Of a DNA stretch of 64,000 bases, positions 7,590 through 14,790 are shown piece after piece. The position numbers and the translations under genes were made by a program. The DNA is from JAEUHO01 sp046350655 (GTDB taxonomy: Bacteria; Planctomycetota; PLA2; JAEUHO01). How positions within the stretch are numbered: position 1 is the stretch's first letter; the number at the start of each line of letters is the position of its first letter. The stretch spans positions 82,009-146,008 of the forward strand of contig JAXMAB010000011.1 in assembly GCA_046350655.1 (NCBI GenBank), written 5' to 3'. A model generated the notes under the pieces. It ran no database searches and was not told where the DNA came from. It saw only the letters and a list, made by a program, of their open reading frames with translations.

Positions 7590-9668
7590 ATGCACGGCGC
7601 GCGTCCCGACGACGGGACCTACCCCCCCGATCCCGACGCGACGTCCCCCGCCGGGGGCGCCGCCCCCCGCCCGGCCTGGGACCGCGAGCCCGCGGTCGTG
7701 CCGGCCGGCGGGCGCATCCGCCGCGAGGCCCTCGACCCCGACGCCGTCTTCGTCGTGAAGCACCTCCAGCGGATGGGCCACGAGGCCTACCTCGTCGGCG
7801 GCTGCGTCCGCGACGCCCTCCTCGGCCTCGAGCCGAAGGACTTCGACGTCGCGACCGACGCCCCGCCGAACCGCATCAAGCGCCTCTTCCGGTCGGCCTT
7901 CGTCATCGGGCGCCGCTTCCGCCTCGTCCACGTCCGGTTCCCGGGCAACAAGGTCGTCGAGACGGCCACGTTCCGCGCCGACCCGGGCGCCGCCGGCCGC
8001 GACCCCGACCGGGCGGACGGCCCGATCCACGACGACAACGTCTTCGGCACCGCCGCCGAGGACGCCTGGCGGCGCGACTTCTCCGTCAACGCGCTCTTCT
8101 ACGACCCCGTCGCCGACACGGTCGTGGACTACGTGGACGGGCTGGCCGACCTCGAGACCCGCACGATCCGGGCCCTCGGCGACCCGGTCACGCGCCTCAA
8201 GGAGGACCCCGTCCGGATGATCCGGGCGGCCCACTTCGCCGCGCGCCTCGGCGGCTCGCTCGAGCCGCGCCTCGCGGAGGCCATCACCGCCTGCGCGACC
8301 GAGATCGAGAAGGCCAGCCGCTCGCGCCTGTACGTCGAGCTCCTGAAGGTGCTCGGCCGCGGCTGCGCGCACCCGACGCTCCACGACCTCTACGAGCGCC
8401 GCGTCCTCGACGGCTGGCTGCCCGAGGTCGTGAAGTTCCTCGACCAGCCGATCCGCTGGCCCGAGCGCGGCGGCGGCACCCACGAGGCCGCGCGCCACGG
8501 CGAGCCCGCCGACGCGCCGCCGTCGCACCGCACGTGGAACCTCCTCGGCGCCGCCGACGCGTGGGGCCTCGCGGCCCACGGCGTGCCCGAGTCGCTGATG
8601 CTCGCGACGCTCCTCGGGCCGTGGCTGCTCGACTCGTTCGCGCGCGGCCCCCGCCGCGGCCCGGACGTCTGGGCGCACGTCGAGGAGACGTTCCGCCCCA
8701 TCGCCCTGCGCATGAACGTCCCGCGCAAGACGTCGTGGGAGCTCCGCGAGATCCTCGGCATGCAGGGCAAGCTCGCGCGCCCCGACGACGTCCCGCGCCG
8801 CCGCGCGATGGTCGTCCACCGGCCGGTGTTCCCCGAGGCGCTCGTCTACCTCGAGCTCGAGCTCCGCGCCCGCGACCAGGACCTCGCGCTCGTCGAGCGC
8901 TGGCGCGAGATCGCCGACGAGGTCTGGCGCTCCTCCCACCGCCCGCGCAGCCCGGTCCTCGAGGACGACGCCGCCCCGGGCGACGGGACGCCGTTGGACG
9001 GGGGGCCGCCCACGGACCTCGCCGCCGACCCCCGCGACCGCGACGAGGGTCCGCTCCGCGACGACGGCGCGACCGGCGCCACGGGCTTCCCGGACGACGG
9101 TTCGCCCGACGGCCGGGCCGACGACGGCCCGGGTGGCCGGCGACGCCGCCGGCGCCGCGGCGGTCGTCACCGCCGTCGCGACGACGACGGGCCGCGCGCG
9201 TCCCACGCCGCCGACGGGAACACCGACGCGTCCGGCGACCTCGGTGCCGAGGCGGGGATGGACGCGTTCGTCGAGCGTCCGTTCGTCGACGACGCCCGCG
9301 CGGACGACGCGCCGCCGGCCGACCGGTCGCCGACCCACCGGCCGTCGAGCGACGGGCCCCACGGCGACGGCCCGTCGGGCGATCGGCCCGCGCCGCGCCG
9401 TCGCGCCGCGGCGGCGCCTCCGCCCCCGAGCCGTTCGACGGGCCGACGGAGACCCGCGCGCACCCGCCGGCGCCGGAGCCGCGCCGCGCGCCGGTCGTTC
9501 CGCCCCCGCCGCGCCCCCGCCCCGCCGCCGCCGCCCGTCGTGCCCCCGCGGCCACGCCGCCGGTCGCGCGGCCCACGCCCGCGCGGCCGAAGCCCTCGGG
9601 CGACGAACGGCCGTTCGGCCTCGGCTCTGACCGCGGCCACGGCCTCTGACCGCGGCGACCGGCTCTGA
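7590..9668 (+). CDS. pcnB: Poly(A) polymerase / tRNA nucleotidyltransferase (class II)
   Basis: Template-independent nucleotidyltransferase of the PcnB/CCA class. The head domain has LVGGCVRDALLG and the metal-binding pair in KDFDVATDAPP, followed by RRFRLVHV, RRDFSVNALFYD and the RNA-binding neck DPVRMIRAAHFAARLGG. The last ~170 residues are low-complexity Arg/Pro/Asp-rich, typical of RNA-binding tails in PcnB. The ATG at 7590 is preferred over the one at 7581 because a TACGAT -10 hexamer (7577-7582) overlaps the latter and sits seven bases before the former (leaderless). From about 9410 another frame, ending at 9649, has the better coding pattern, so a one-base indel in the tail is possible. 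Confidence 0.85.
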   Translation: MHGARPDDGTYPPDPDATSPAGGAAPRPAWDREPAVVPAGGRIRREALDPDAVFVVKHLQRMGHEAYLVGGCVRDALLGLEPKDFDVATDAPPNRIKRLFRSAFVIGRRFRLVHVRFPGNKVVETATFRADPGAAGRDPDRADGPIHDDNVFGTAAEDAWRRDFSVNALFYDPVADTVVDYVDGLADLETRTIRALGDPVTRLKEDPVRMIRAAHFAARLGGSLEPRLAEAITACATEIEKASRSRLYVELLKVLGRGCAHPTLHDLYERRVLDGWLPEVVKFLDQPIRWPERGGGTHEAARHGEPADAPPSHRTWNLLGAADAWGLAAHGVPESLMLATLLGPWLLDSFARGPRRGPDVWAHVEETFRPIALRMNVPRKTSWELREILGMQGKLARPDDVPRRRAMVVHRPVFPEALVYLELELRARDQDLALVERWREIADEVWRSSHRPRSPVLEDDAAPGDGTPLDGGPPTDLAADPRDRDEGPLRDDGATGATGFPDDGSPDGRADDGPGGRRRRRRRGGRHRRRDDDGPRASHAADGNTDASGDLGAEAGMDAFVERPFVDDARADDAPPADRSPTHRPSSDGPHGDGPSGDRPAPRRRAAAAPPPPSRSTGRRRPARTRRRRSRAARRSFRPRRAPAPPPPPVVPPRPRRRSRGPRPRGRSPRATNGRSASALTAATASDRGDRL

Positions 9669-9678
9669 CGGCGGCGAC
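9623..9678 (+). repeat. Three imperfect tandem copies with a TGA in each frame
   Basis: Three 18-20 bp units of the form GGCTCTGACCGCGGC at 9623-9640, 9641-9660 and 9661-9678. The TGAs at 9628, 9647 and 9666 fall in three different reading frames, so every plus-strand frame is stopped at the end of the pcnB gene. Confidence 0.7.
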
Positions 9679-9717
9679 GGGGCGGGCGATCCGGCCCCGC
9701 GGCGCGGACGAGGGTCC

Positions 9718-9757
9718 GGGACCGCGAGGCCCGGCGGCCGCCGGGCCTCGCGGTCCC
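9718..9757. terminator. 40-bp perfect palindrome between convergent genes
   Basis: Two 20-base arms with no loop: GGGACCGCGAGGCCCGGCGG followed directly by its exact reverse complement. It lies between the convergent pcnB and nrfA stops (9668 and 9778), so it can act as a bidirectional terminator, although it has no T-tract. It is the most complete member of the dispersed CGCGAGGCCCG repeat family in this window. Confidence 0.65.
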
Positions 9758-9777
9758 CACCCGCCGACCGGGTCCGT

Positions 9778-11235
9778 TCACTTCGGCGGCGTGACCGTCC
9801 CGCCGGCGCGCCAGCGCAGGGCCGCCACCTCGCCCTGGCGGGCGAAGTCGACGGCCTGCCCGAGGACCCGCGCGGCCTCCTGGGGGGCGTGGAACCCCAT
9901 CGAGTTCTCGGCGGCGATGAAGTCGATCCGCCACTGCGCCTTGCGCTGGAGGGCGAGGGCCGGCGCGAGCTGTTCCGGCGTCGCGCCCTCGGCCTTCGCC
10001 GCGGCGATCGCGTCGAGCTGGTCCATGAGGGCCTTCGCCGCCAGCTGCAGCAGCTCGAAGTTGCGCGTCTGGATCGTGTCCACGCGCGCCTTCATCTCGT
10101 CCTCGGACGCGTGGTGGCAGGTCTGGCAGGCGCGGTTGACGTTGAGGAGCGGGCTGCGCACCCAGTGGTCGGAGACCTTCGACGCGCCGTCGCGCATGTA
10201 GGGCATGTGGCAGTCCGCGCACGAGACGCCGCTGCGGGCGTGGATGCCCTCGCTCCACAGCTCGAACTCGGGGTGCTGGGCCTTCAGGATCTCGGCGCCC
10301 GTCTCCGCGTGCTTGTAGTCGAGGAACCGCCCGCCGTCGGGGAACGTGCGGCCGTCCCAGTGGGCCTCGACGGCGTCCGCGCGCAGCCCCTTCGACCACG
10401 GGAACTCGAGTGGCATCTTCGTCGAGCAGTAGTACTCGACGTGGCACTGCCCGCAGACGAACGAGCGCATCTCGCCGCGGCGGGCGTCCACGTTGGGGTC
10501 GTACGGCTTCGCGCGCTTCCCCGCCCGCCACTCGGCGATGGTCGGGACGGCCGGCACGGGCGCGTCGGACGCGGCGAGCGCGGCGATCCCGCGGAGGAAG
10601 CCGGGCCGGGTCACGCGCAGCGCCATGGTCGCGGGGTCGTGGCAGTCGACGCAGGCCACGGGGTGGGCGTGGCCCAGCTCGTGGAGCCGCGCGTTCGCTT
10701 CCTGGTACGAGAGCTTGTGGGACGCGTCGAAACCCTTCATCACGTCGCCGTCGCCGAGCGCGCGGTAGAGGGGGATGACCGACGCGTGGCAGTGCAGGCA
10801 GGACCCCGACTGGGGCTTCTCGAGCCGGCGCGTGGCCTCCTGGTCGTCCAGCATGTACGCGTGGCCGCGGCGGTCGCGGTAGTCGATGGAGAACGCGTAC
10901 CCGAGGAACATGCGCTTGAGCCACGGGTCGCGCTCGATCTTCTCGGCGGGGAGCGCCTCGCTGCCCCCGTGGCCCCCGAAGCGGGTACGGGTGGTCAATG
11001 CGGTGCGCTTGTACGAGTCGTACTGCTTGGGCCAGTTGACGCCCCAGACGGCGGGGTCGGTGACGTCCTCGCCGACCGGCTTGAGCAGCACGTAGGCGTG
11101 CCGCTCCTCGGCCTTGCGCTCGGCGATGTTGGCCATGAGCGCGGCGACGGCCGCGGTGACGATCGTCGCGCCGACGAGCAGCGCGACGAAGAGGAGGCCG
11201 CCCCGGCGGGGCGCGGGGGTCGTGGAGGTGCTCAT
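9778..11235 (-). CDS. nrfA: Cytochrome c nitrite reductase NrfA, CxxCH at heme 1
   Basis: Pentaheme, periplasm-facing enzyme that reduces nitrite to ammonium with six electrons. It has 485 residues with an N-terminal membrane anchor (about 13-35). Heme sites: C146LHCH150, C195VDCH199, C261GQCH265, C339ADCH343, C370QTCH374. CGQCHVEYYC carries the active-site Tyr and GIHARSGVSC the active-site His. The first (catalytic) heme site is usually CxxCK; here it is CxxCH, a variant known from some NrfA lineages such as Campylobacter. Its ATG overlaps the nrfH stop by 4 bp (ATGA), so the two are translationally coupled. It is the last gene of the tetR-ric-porin-nrfH-nrfA operon. Confidence 0.95.
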   Translation of the reverse strand: MSTSTTPAPRRGGLLFVALLVGATIVTAAVAALMANIAERKAEERHAYVLLKPVGEDVTDPAVWGVNWPKQYDSYKRTALTTRTRFGGHGGSEALPAEKIERDPWLKRMFLGYAFSIDYRDRRGHAYMLDDQEATRRLEKPQSGSCLHCHASVIPLYRALGDGDVMKGFDASHKLSYQEANARLHELGHAHPVACVDCHDPATMALRVTRPGFLRGIAALAASDAPVPAVPTIAEWRAGKRAKPYDPNVDARRGEMRSFVCGQCHVEYYCSTKMPLEFPWSKGLRADAVEAHWDGRTFPDGGRFLDYKHAETGAEILKAQHPEFELWSEGIHARSGVSCADCHMPYMRDGASKVSDHWVRSPLLNVNRACQTCHHASEDEMKARVDTIQTRNFELLQLAAKALMDQLDAIAAAKAEGATPEQLAPALALQRKAQWRIDFIAAENSMGFHAPQEAARVLGQAVDFARQGEVAALRWRAGGTVTPPK

Positions 11236-11759
11236 GGTCCCTTGGCTCCTTCGTTCGGGCCGCGGTCGGCGCCGCCGAGCCCCGCGCGGGGCCCGTGGCC
11301 GACGGTGGCGTGGCAGTGCGTGCACTGGATCGCGCGGCGGTCCGTCGTGGCCCCGGCGACGAGGTCGTGGACGAGGTCGCCATGGCACCGCAGGCAGTTC
11401 TCCTGCAGGATCGCGGCGTTGCGCGGCGTGATCCGGATCGGCTCCGGGAAGTCCTGGAACGTGAACGCCTTGCTGTGGTTGAAGCCGTTCACGGCCTTCG
11501 CCACCCACTTGGAGAGCCCGCTCGCCGGGAGGTGGCAGTCCACGCACGACGCGGTCGTGTGATGGCTGGCCTTCTGCCAGCCGTCGTACTGCGGGCGCAT
11601 GATGTGGCAGTTGACGCACGCCCGCGGGTCCGTCGAGAGGTACGACGCGCCCTCCGCGTACGTGAAGGTGAAGAGCCCGAGGCCGAGGGGCACGCCGACG
11701 GCCAGCGCCGCGAGGACGAGTCCTCGTCGCGAGCCGGCGAGTCGCCGCAGGATGCCCAT
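11232..11759 (-). CDS. nrfH: NrfH, tetraheme quinol dehydrogenase for NrfA
   Basis: NapC/NirT-family membrane cytochrome of 175 residues that takes electrons from the quinol pool and passes them to NrfA. One membrane helix (about 14-34) is followed by four heme motifs: C48VNCH with Met54 just after it, as in NrfH heme 1, then C72VDCH, C122LRCH and C146THCH. A strong Shine-Dalgarno AGGAGG lies five bases before the ATG. The stop overlaps the nrfA start. The C-terminus is a short disordered tail. This identification is secure from the heme pattern and the partner gene. Confidence 0.95.
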   Translation of the reverse strand: MGILRRLAGSRRGLVLAALAVGVPLGLGLFTFTYAEGASYLSTDPRACVNCHIMRPQYDGWQKASHHTTASCVDCHLPASGLSKWVAKAVNGFNHSKAFTFQDFPEPIRITPRNAAILQENCLRCHGDLVHDLVAGATTDRRAIQCTHCHATVGHGPRAGLGGADRGPNEGAKGP

Positions 11760-11820
11760 CGTCGCCTCCTCCCGCCCGGGGCCGCGTGCCCTCGGGACGA
11801 GCGTACCGCCGCCGCGGGGC

Positions 11821-13245
11821 TCAGAAGGTGAACGTCACCTGCGCGTAGAGGAACGCGACGTCGTCGTCCGGGCCGGTCTGCTCGATCACCTCGCCGGCGA
11901 ACACGTACGAGCCGCCCACCTCGAGCTCGAGGTGGCGGTCGACGGCCAGCTTCGCCTGCAGGTCGAGTTCGGTGGCCACCTCGCGGGCGTCGCCCCCGGC
12001 GCGCAGCACGCCCCCGCCGGCGTTGTAGACCGCGTCGTCCGTGCTCGCGCGCCAGAACTGGTGGGCGTCGAAACGGAGCGTCAGCCGGTCCGCGGGCTTC
12101 GCGGTCGCGGTGAGCCGCGCGGCGATCACGTTCTGGCGCCCGATCAGGTCGGCCCAGCCGAACCAGAGGTGGCCGGTCGGGAACAGCTGGTGGAACGTCC
12201 CGAGGTCGCCGCCGGGGCCGTCGTCGTCGCCGCTGGCGTAGTCCGCGCCGAGGGCGAGGCGAGGCTGCCAGCAGCCGCCCGGCTTCCAGCCGAGCTCCAC
12301 CGTCGCCATCCACGCGAAGATGTCCTGGTCGCCGAACTCGCCGACCTGAAGGGCCCCCTCGGCGTCGTAGTCGAGGCAGGTGCCGCAGACCGGGCCGGTG
12401 CACGCGCCGCCGACCGTGAGCCTCGACTCCTCGTCCACGACCTTCTGCCACGACGCCGCCTCGCGGTCGAGCCCGTACGCGTAGAGCTCGAACGGCCGGT
12501 CCGTCGTGGACGTGTTCCTGTAGTGGAGGCCGGCGAACACCGTGTCGTCGTCGGCTTCGTCGCCCTCGTCGGCCTCGACCACCACCGGGTTCACGACGAA
12601 CGCGTCGAGGCGCCAGTGGCAGCCCTTCACCCACGCGCCCCCGCCCTCGAAGGTGCGTCGGACGTTCGTCCAGTCCGCCGGCCCCACGAGGCGCTGCTTG
12701 CCGAACAGCAACTCGTGGCGTCCGACCCACCCACCGACGTCGAGCCCGTTCACCTGCCCGCGTCCCTCGACGAAGAGGTTCAGCAGGTCGCCGTGGTTCT
12801 CGTCCACCGGGCGGGGCCCTGCCTCGCGCCCGTCGGCGTCGGCGTAGATCCCCTCCGCGAACACGCGGACCTGGCAGCCGAGGTGCAGGTCCACGTGGGC
12901 CCGGGCCCGCAGGAGTCCCCACCCGTCGTCCCCGGGGACCGAGCCGAAGCCCTGGTCGGACCACGCCTCGTACCGGGCGCGCACCTGTCCGCCGACGTCC
13001 ACCCACACGCGCCCGCACCCGTCGAGGACCACGCCCTTCATCCGGTCGGAGAGATCGCAGGGCCCGGCGTCCCGCGTCGTGCAGAAGGCGTTCCAGTCCT
13101 CCTGGAAGCGGAGGTTCTCGTACTTCGGGGGCTTCGCCGGCGCGGCGGCCGGGCCGTCCGCCGCCGCGGGGGCGGCGCCGACGAGCGCGGCCGAGAGCCC
13201 GCAGGCGGAGACGAGGGCGACGACGAAGTGGACGGGGCGGATCAT
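11821..13245 (-). CDS. Alginate-export-type outer-membrane porin
   Basis: 474-residue exported protein with a signal peptide (cleavage near AAPAAADG) and a beta-barrel body with alternating aromatic residues and a C-terminal VAFLYAQVTFTF strand ending in Phe. The layout (LFVEGRGQVNG, VGRHELLFGKQRLVG, RRTFEGG, FDAHQFW) matches the alginate_exp/AlgE-like family. In an nrfHA operon it most likely admits nitrite or another small anion to the periplasm; alginate transport is not implied. It has extra Cys residues in loops (GACTGPVCGTC). It lies 61 bp upstream of nrfH and 29 bp after ric on the same strand. Confidence 0.8.
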   Translation of the reverse strand: MIRPVHFVVALVSACGLSAALVGAAPAAADGPAAAPAKPPKYENLRFQEDWNAFCTTRDAGPCDLSDRMKGVVLDGCGRVWVDVGGQVRARYEAWSDQGFGSVPGDDGWGLLRARAHVDLHLGCQVRVFAEGIYADADGREAGPRPVDENHGDLLNLFVEGRGQVNGLDVGGWVGRHELLFGKQRLVGPADWTNVRRTFEGGGAWVKGCHWRLDAFVVNPVVVEADEGDEADDDTVFAGLHYRNTSTTDRPFELYAYGLDREAASWQKVVDEESRLTVGGACTGPVCGTCLDYDAEGALQVGEFGDQDIFAWMATVELGWKPGGCWQPRLALGADYASGDDDGPGGDLGTFHQLFPTGHLWFGWADLIGRQNVIAARLTATAKPADRLTLRFDAHQFWRASTDDAVYNAGGGVLRAGGDAREVATELDLQAKLAVDRHLELEVGGSYVFAGEVIEQTGPDDDVAFLYAQVTFTF

Positions 13246-13274
13246 GGCGCGGCGCCTCCGGGTCGGCGGGACGG

Positions 13275-13979
13275 TCAGAGGCCGGCGAGGGCCCTGGCCT
13301 TCGGGTGCAGGACGTTGTTCTCGAGGTGGACGTGGCGGTGCAGGTCGAGCTCGAACGCGTCGAGGGCCCCCCACAGCGCGCGCCACGTCGTGCACGCGTG
13401 CGGCGGCACGCGGTAGTCGTCGGCCAGCGTGCGCAGCTCGGCGAAGGCGGCGCCGACGAGGTCGTGCTCCATCTCCATGACCTCGATGGGCCCCTCGACG
13501 CCGCAGTGCATCGCGGGCGTCCGCCCCGCCTCGAGCGCGCGGATCATCGGGAAGAGGACCTGCTCCTCCTTCTCGAGGTGCGGCCACAGCTCGGCCGACG
13601 CCTGCCGCCAGATCGCGGCCATCCGCGGCAGCTGCGCCTCCGGGTGGTTCGTGCCGTGCACCTGCAGCACGCGCTCCATCCGCGGCGAGATCGCCGTCAG
13701 CTCGCGTCGCATGAACGTGTGGTGGACCGCCTCGATGTGCGCGATGAGGGCCGTCGCCGACTCCTTCGACCAGTCGCGGTCGGCGGCGGGCGCGACGACC
13801 ACCCTGTCGAGCTCCGCGAGGACGACGTCGGTCTCGAGGCCCGCGCGCACGCACGCGTCCGCGAGGCTCTTGCCCCCGCCGCAGCAGTAGTCGAGCCCGA
13901 GCCGCTCGAACACGTTGGCGGCCGCGGGCACGGACACGACGATGCTGCCGACCGACTGGTGCGGGTCGAACCGGTTCAT
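13275..13979 (-). CDS. ric: Iron-sulfur cluster repair di-iron protein (RIC/YtfE/ScdA)
   Basis: 234 residues. The N-terminal ScdA_N domain holds the family motif GLDYCCGGGKSLADAC (about 29-45). The C-terminal hemerythrin-like four-helix bundle has His and Glu ligands spread over IEAVHHTF, WPHLEKEEQVLFP, MEMEHDLVG and LHRHVHLENNVLHP. The protein repairs Fe-S or di-iron centres damaged by NO, peroxide or iron starvation. Its ATG overlaps the TetR stop by 4 bp (ATGA, 13976-13979). Placement ahead of nrfHA makes sense because nitrite reduction can release NO. Confidence 0.92.
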   Translation of the reverse strand: MNRFDPHQSVGSIVVSVPAAANVFERLGLDYCCGGGKSLADACVRAGLETDVVLAELDRVVVAPAADRDWSKESATALIAHIEAVHHTFMRRELTAISPRMERVLQVHGTNHPEAQLPRMAAIWRQASAELWPHLEKEEQVLFPMIRALEAGRTPAMHCGVEGPIEVMEMEHDLVGAAFAELRTLADDYRVPPHACTTWRALWGALDAFELDLHRHVHLENNVLHPKARALAGL

Positions 13980-14629
13980 GGGAGGCTCCGACGGGGGCGG
14001 GGGGCGGACAAGGGAGATGCGCGGGACGACGCAGGCGACGCGGGCGCGAGCACGCCGCGGATCGCGAACCCGAGGTCGCGCCGCACGCGCGCGACGAGGG
14101 ACGGGCCCGCGGGCTCGCGGCACCAGGCCAGCTGCACGCCGAGGAAGGCATCCATCAGGAACGCGGCCCGGCGGCGTCGGGACGCGAGGCCCGGCGGCAG
14201 CAGGGCCGACAGCCTCGCGACCGCGGCGGCGCGCCGCGCCGCGCGGGCCGTGGCGACCGGGCCCGGGACGTGGCTCGCGGGGATGAGCACGCGCGCGAGC
14301 GCCGCGTGCGCGTCGAGCGGGGCCGCGAGGGCGACGAAGAAGCGGCGCGGCGCCGCCGCGCCGGGCGCGGGCGGGCGCGCGGGGGCGGCGGCCGGCGGCG
14401 ACGACGGCGCATGGACCGACGCGAACAGCGCGTCCACGAACGCGAGCCGCGTCGGGAAGTGCGCGTACCAGAGCGGTCGGCTCACCCCCGCCTCGCGCGC
14501 CACGGCCGCGGGGTCGAGCGGGTCGGCGCCGCGCTCGGCCAGCGCGTGCGCGGCCGCGACGAGGGCCGCGCGCGTCGCCTCGCGGCGCTGTGCGCGATCG
14601 GAGGTCGGGGTGTCCGGGCCGCGGCTCAT
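13976..14629 (-). CDS. TetR-family regulator, first gene of the nitrite operon
   Basis: 217 residues. The N-terminal helix-turn-helix is TetR type (TRAALVAAAHALAERGADPL, then PAAVAREAGVSRPLWYAHFP). The C-terminal ligand domain is Ala-rich and divergent, so the effector cannot be read. The gene leads the ric-porin-nrfH-nrfA run and is joined to ric by a 4-bp overlap. A 20-bp palindrome overlaps the -35 box of its own promoter, so autorepression is likely. TAGCGT ends six bases before the ATG, which predicts a leaderless mRNA. NO or nitrite operons are more often controlled by NsrR, Dnr/Nnr or NorR, so a TetR regulator is unusual. Confidence 0.85.
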   Translation of the reverse strand: MSRGPDTPTSDRAQRREATRAALVAAAHALAERGADPLDPAAVAREAGVSRPLWYAHFPTRLAFVDALFASVHAPSSPPAAAPARPPAPGAAAPRRFFVALAAPLDAHAALARVLIPASHVPGPVATARAARRAAAVARLSALLPPGLASRRRRAAFLMDAFLGVQLAWCREPAGPSLVARVRRDLGFAIRGVLAPASPASSRASPLSAPRPRRSLP

Positions 14630-14635
14630 GCCCCG

Positions 14636-14667
14636 ACGCTAGGTCTGTCGTTGACAGTTGTCAACGA
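14636..14667 (-). promoter_or_regulatory. tetR-nrf operon promoter with embedded 20-bp operator
   Basis: Read on the minus strand: TTGACA (14664-14659), a 17-bp spacer, TAGCGT (14641-14636), then six bases to the ATG. The -35 box lies inside a perfect inverted repeat, TCGTTGACA-GT-TGTCAACGA on the plus strand (14648-14667; 9-bp half-sites, 2-bp centre). The size and symmetry fit a TetR-dimer site. Confidence 0.7.
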
Positions 14668-14759
14668 TTGCAGGAGCGCGCCGGGGGATCGGGATCGGAC
14701 CGGACCGGTCCCCGGGTCGGCCGCCGCGTGCGGTCGCGCCGCGGCCCCTCCGCGCGGAC

Positions 14760-14775
14760 CGGGCCTCGCGGTCCC
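14760..14775. repeat. Dispersed palindromic repeat, half-copy
   Basis: CGGGCCTCGCGGTCCC, the exact half-site of the 9718-9757 palindrome, placed 15 bp after the stop of the FAD-protein gene. With flanking GCGCGG and GCGC it can fold into a hairpin and may end transcription of that gene. Confidence 0.5.
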
Positions 14776-14790
14776 GCGCGAGGGATCGCT

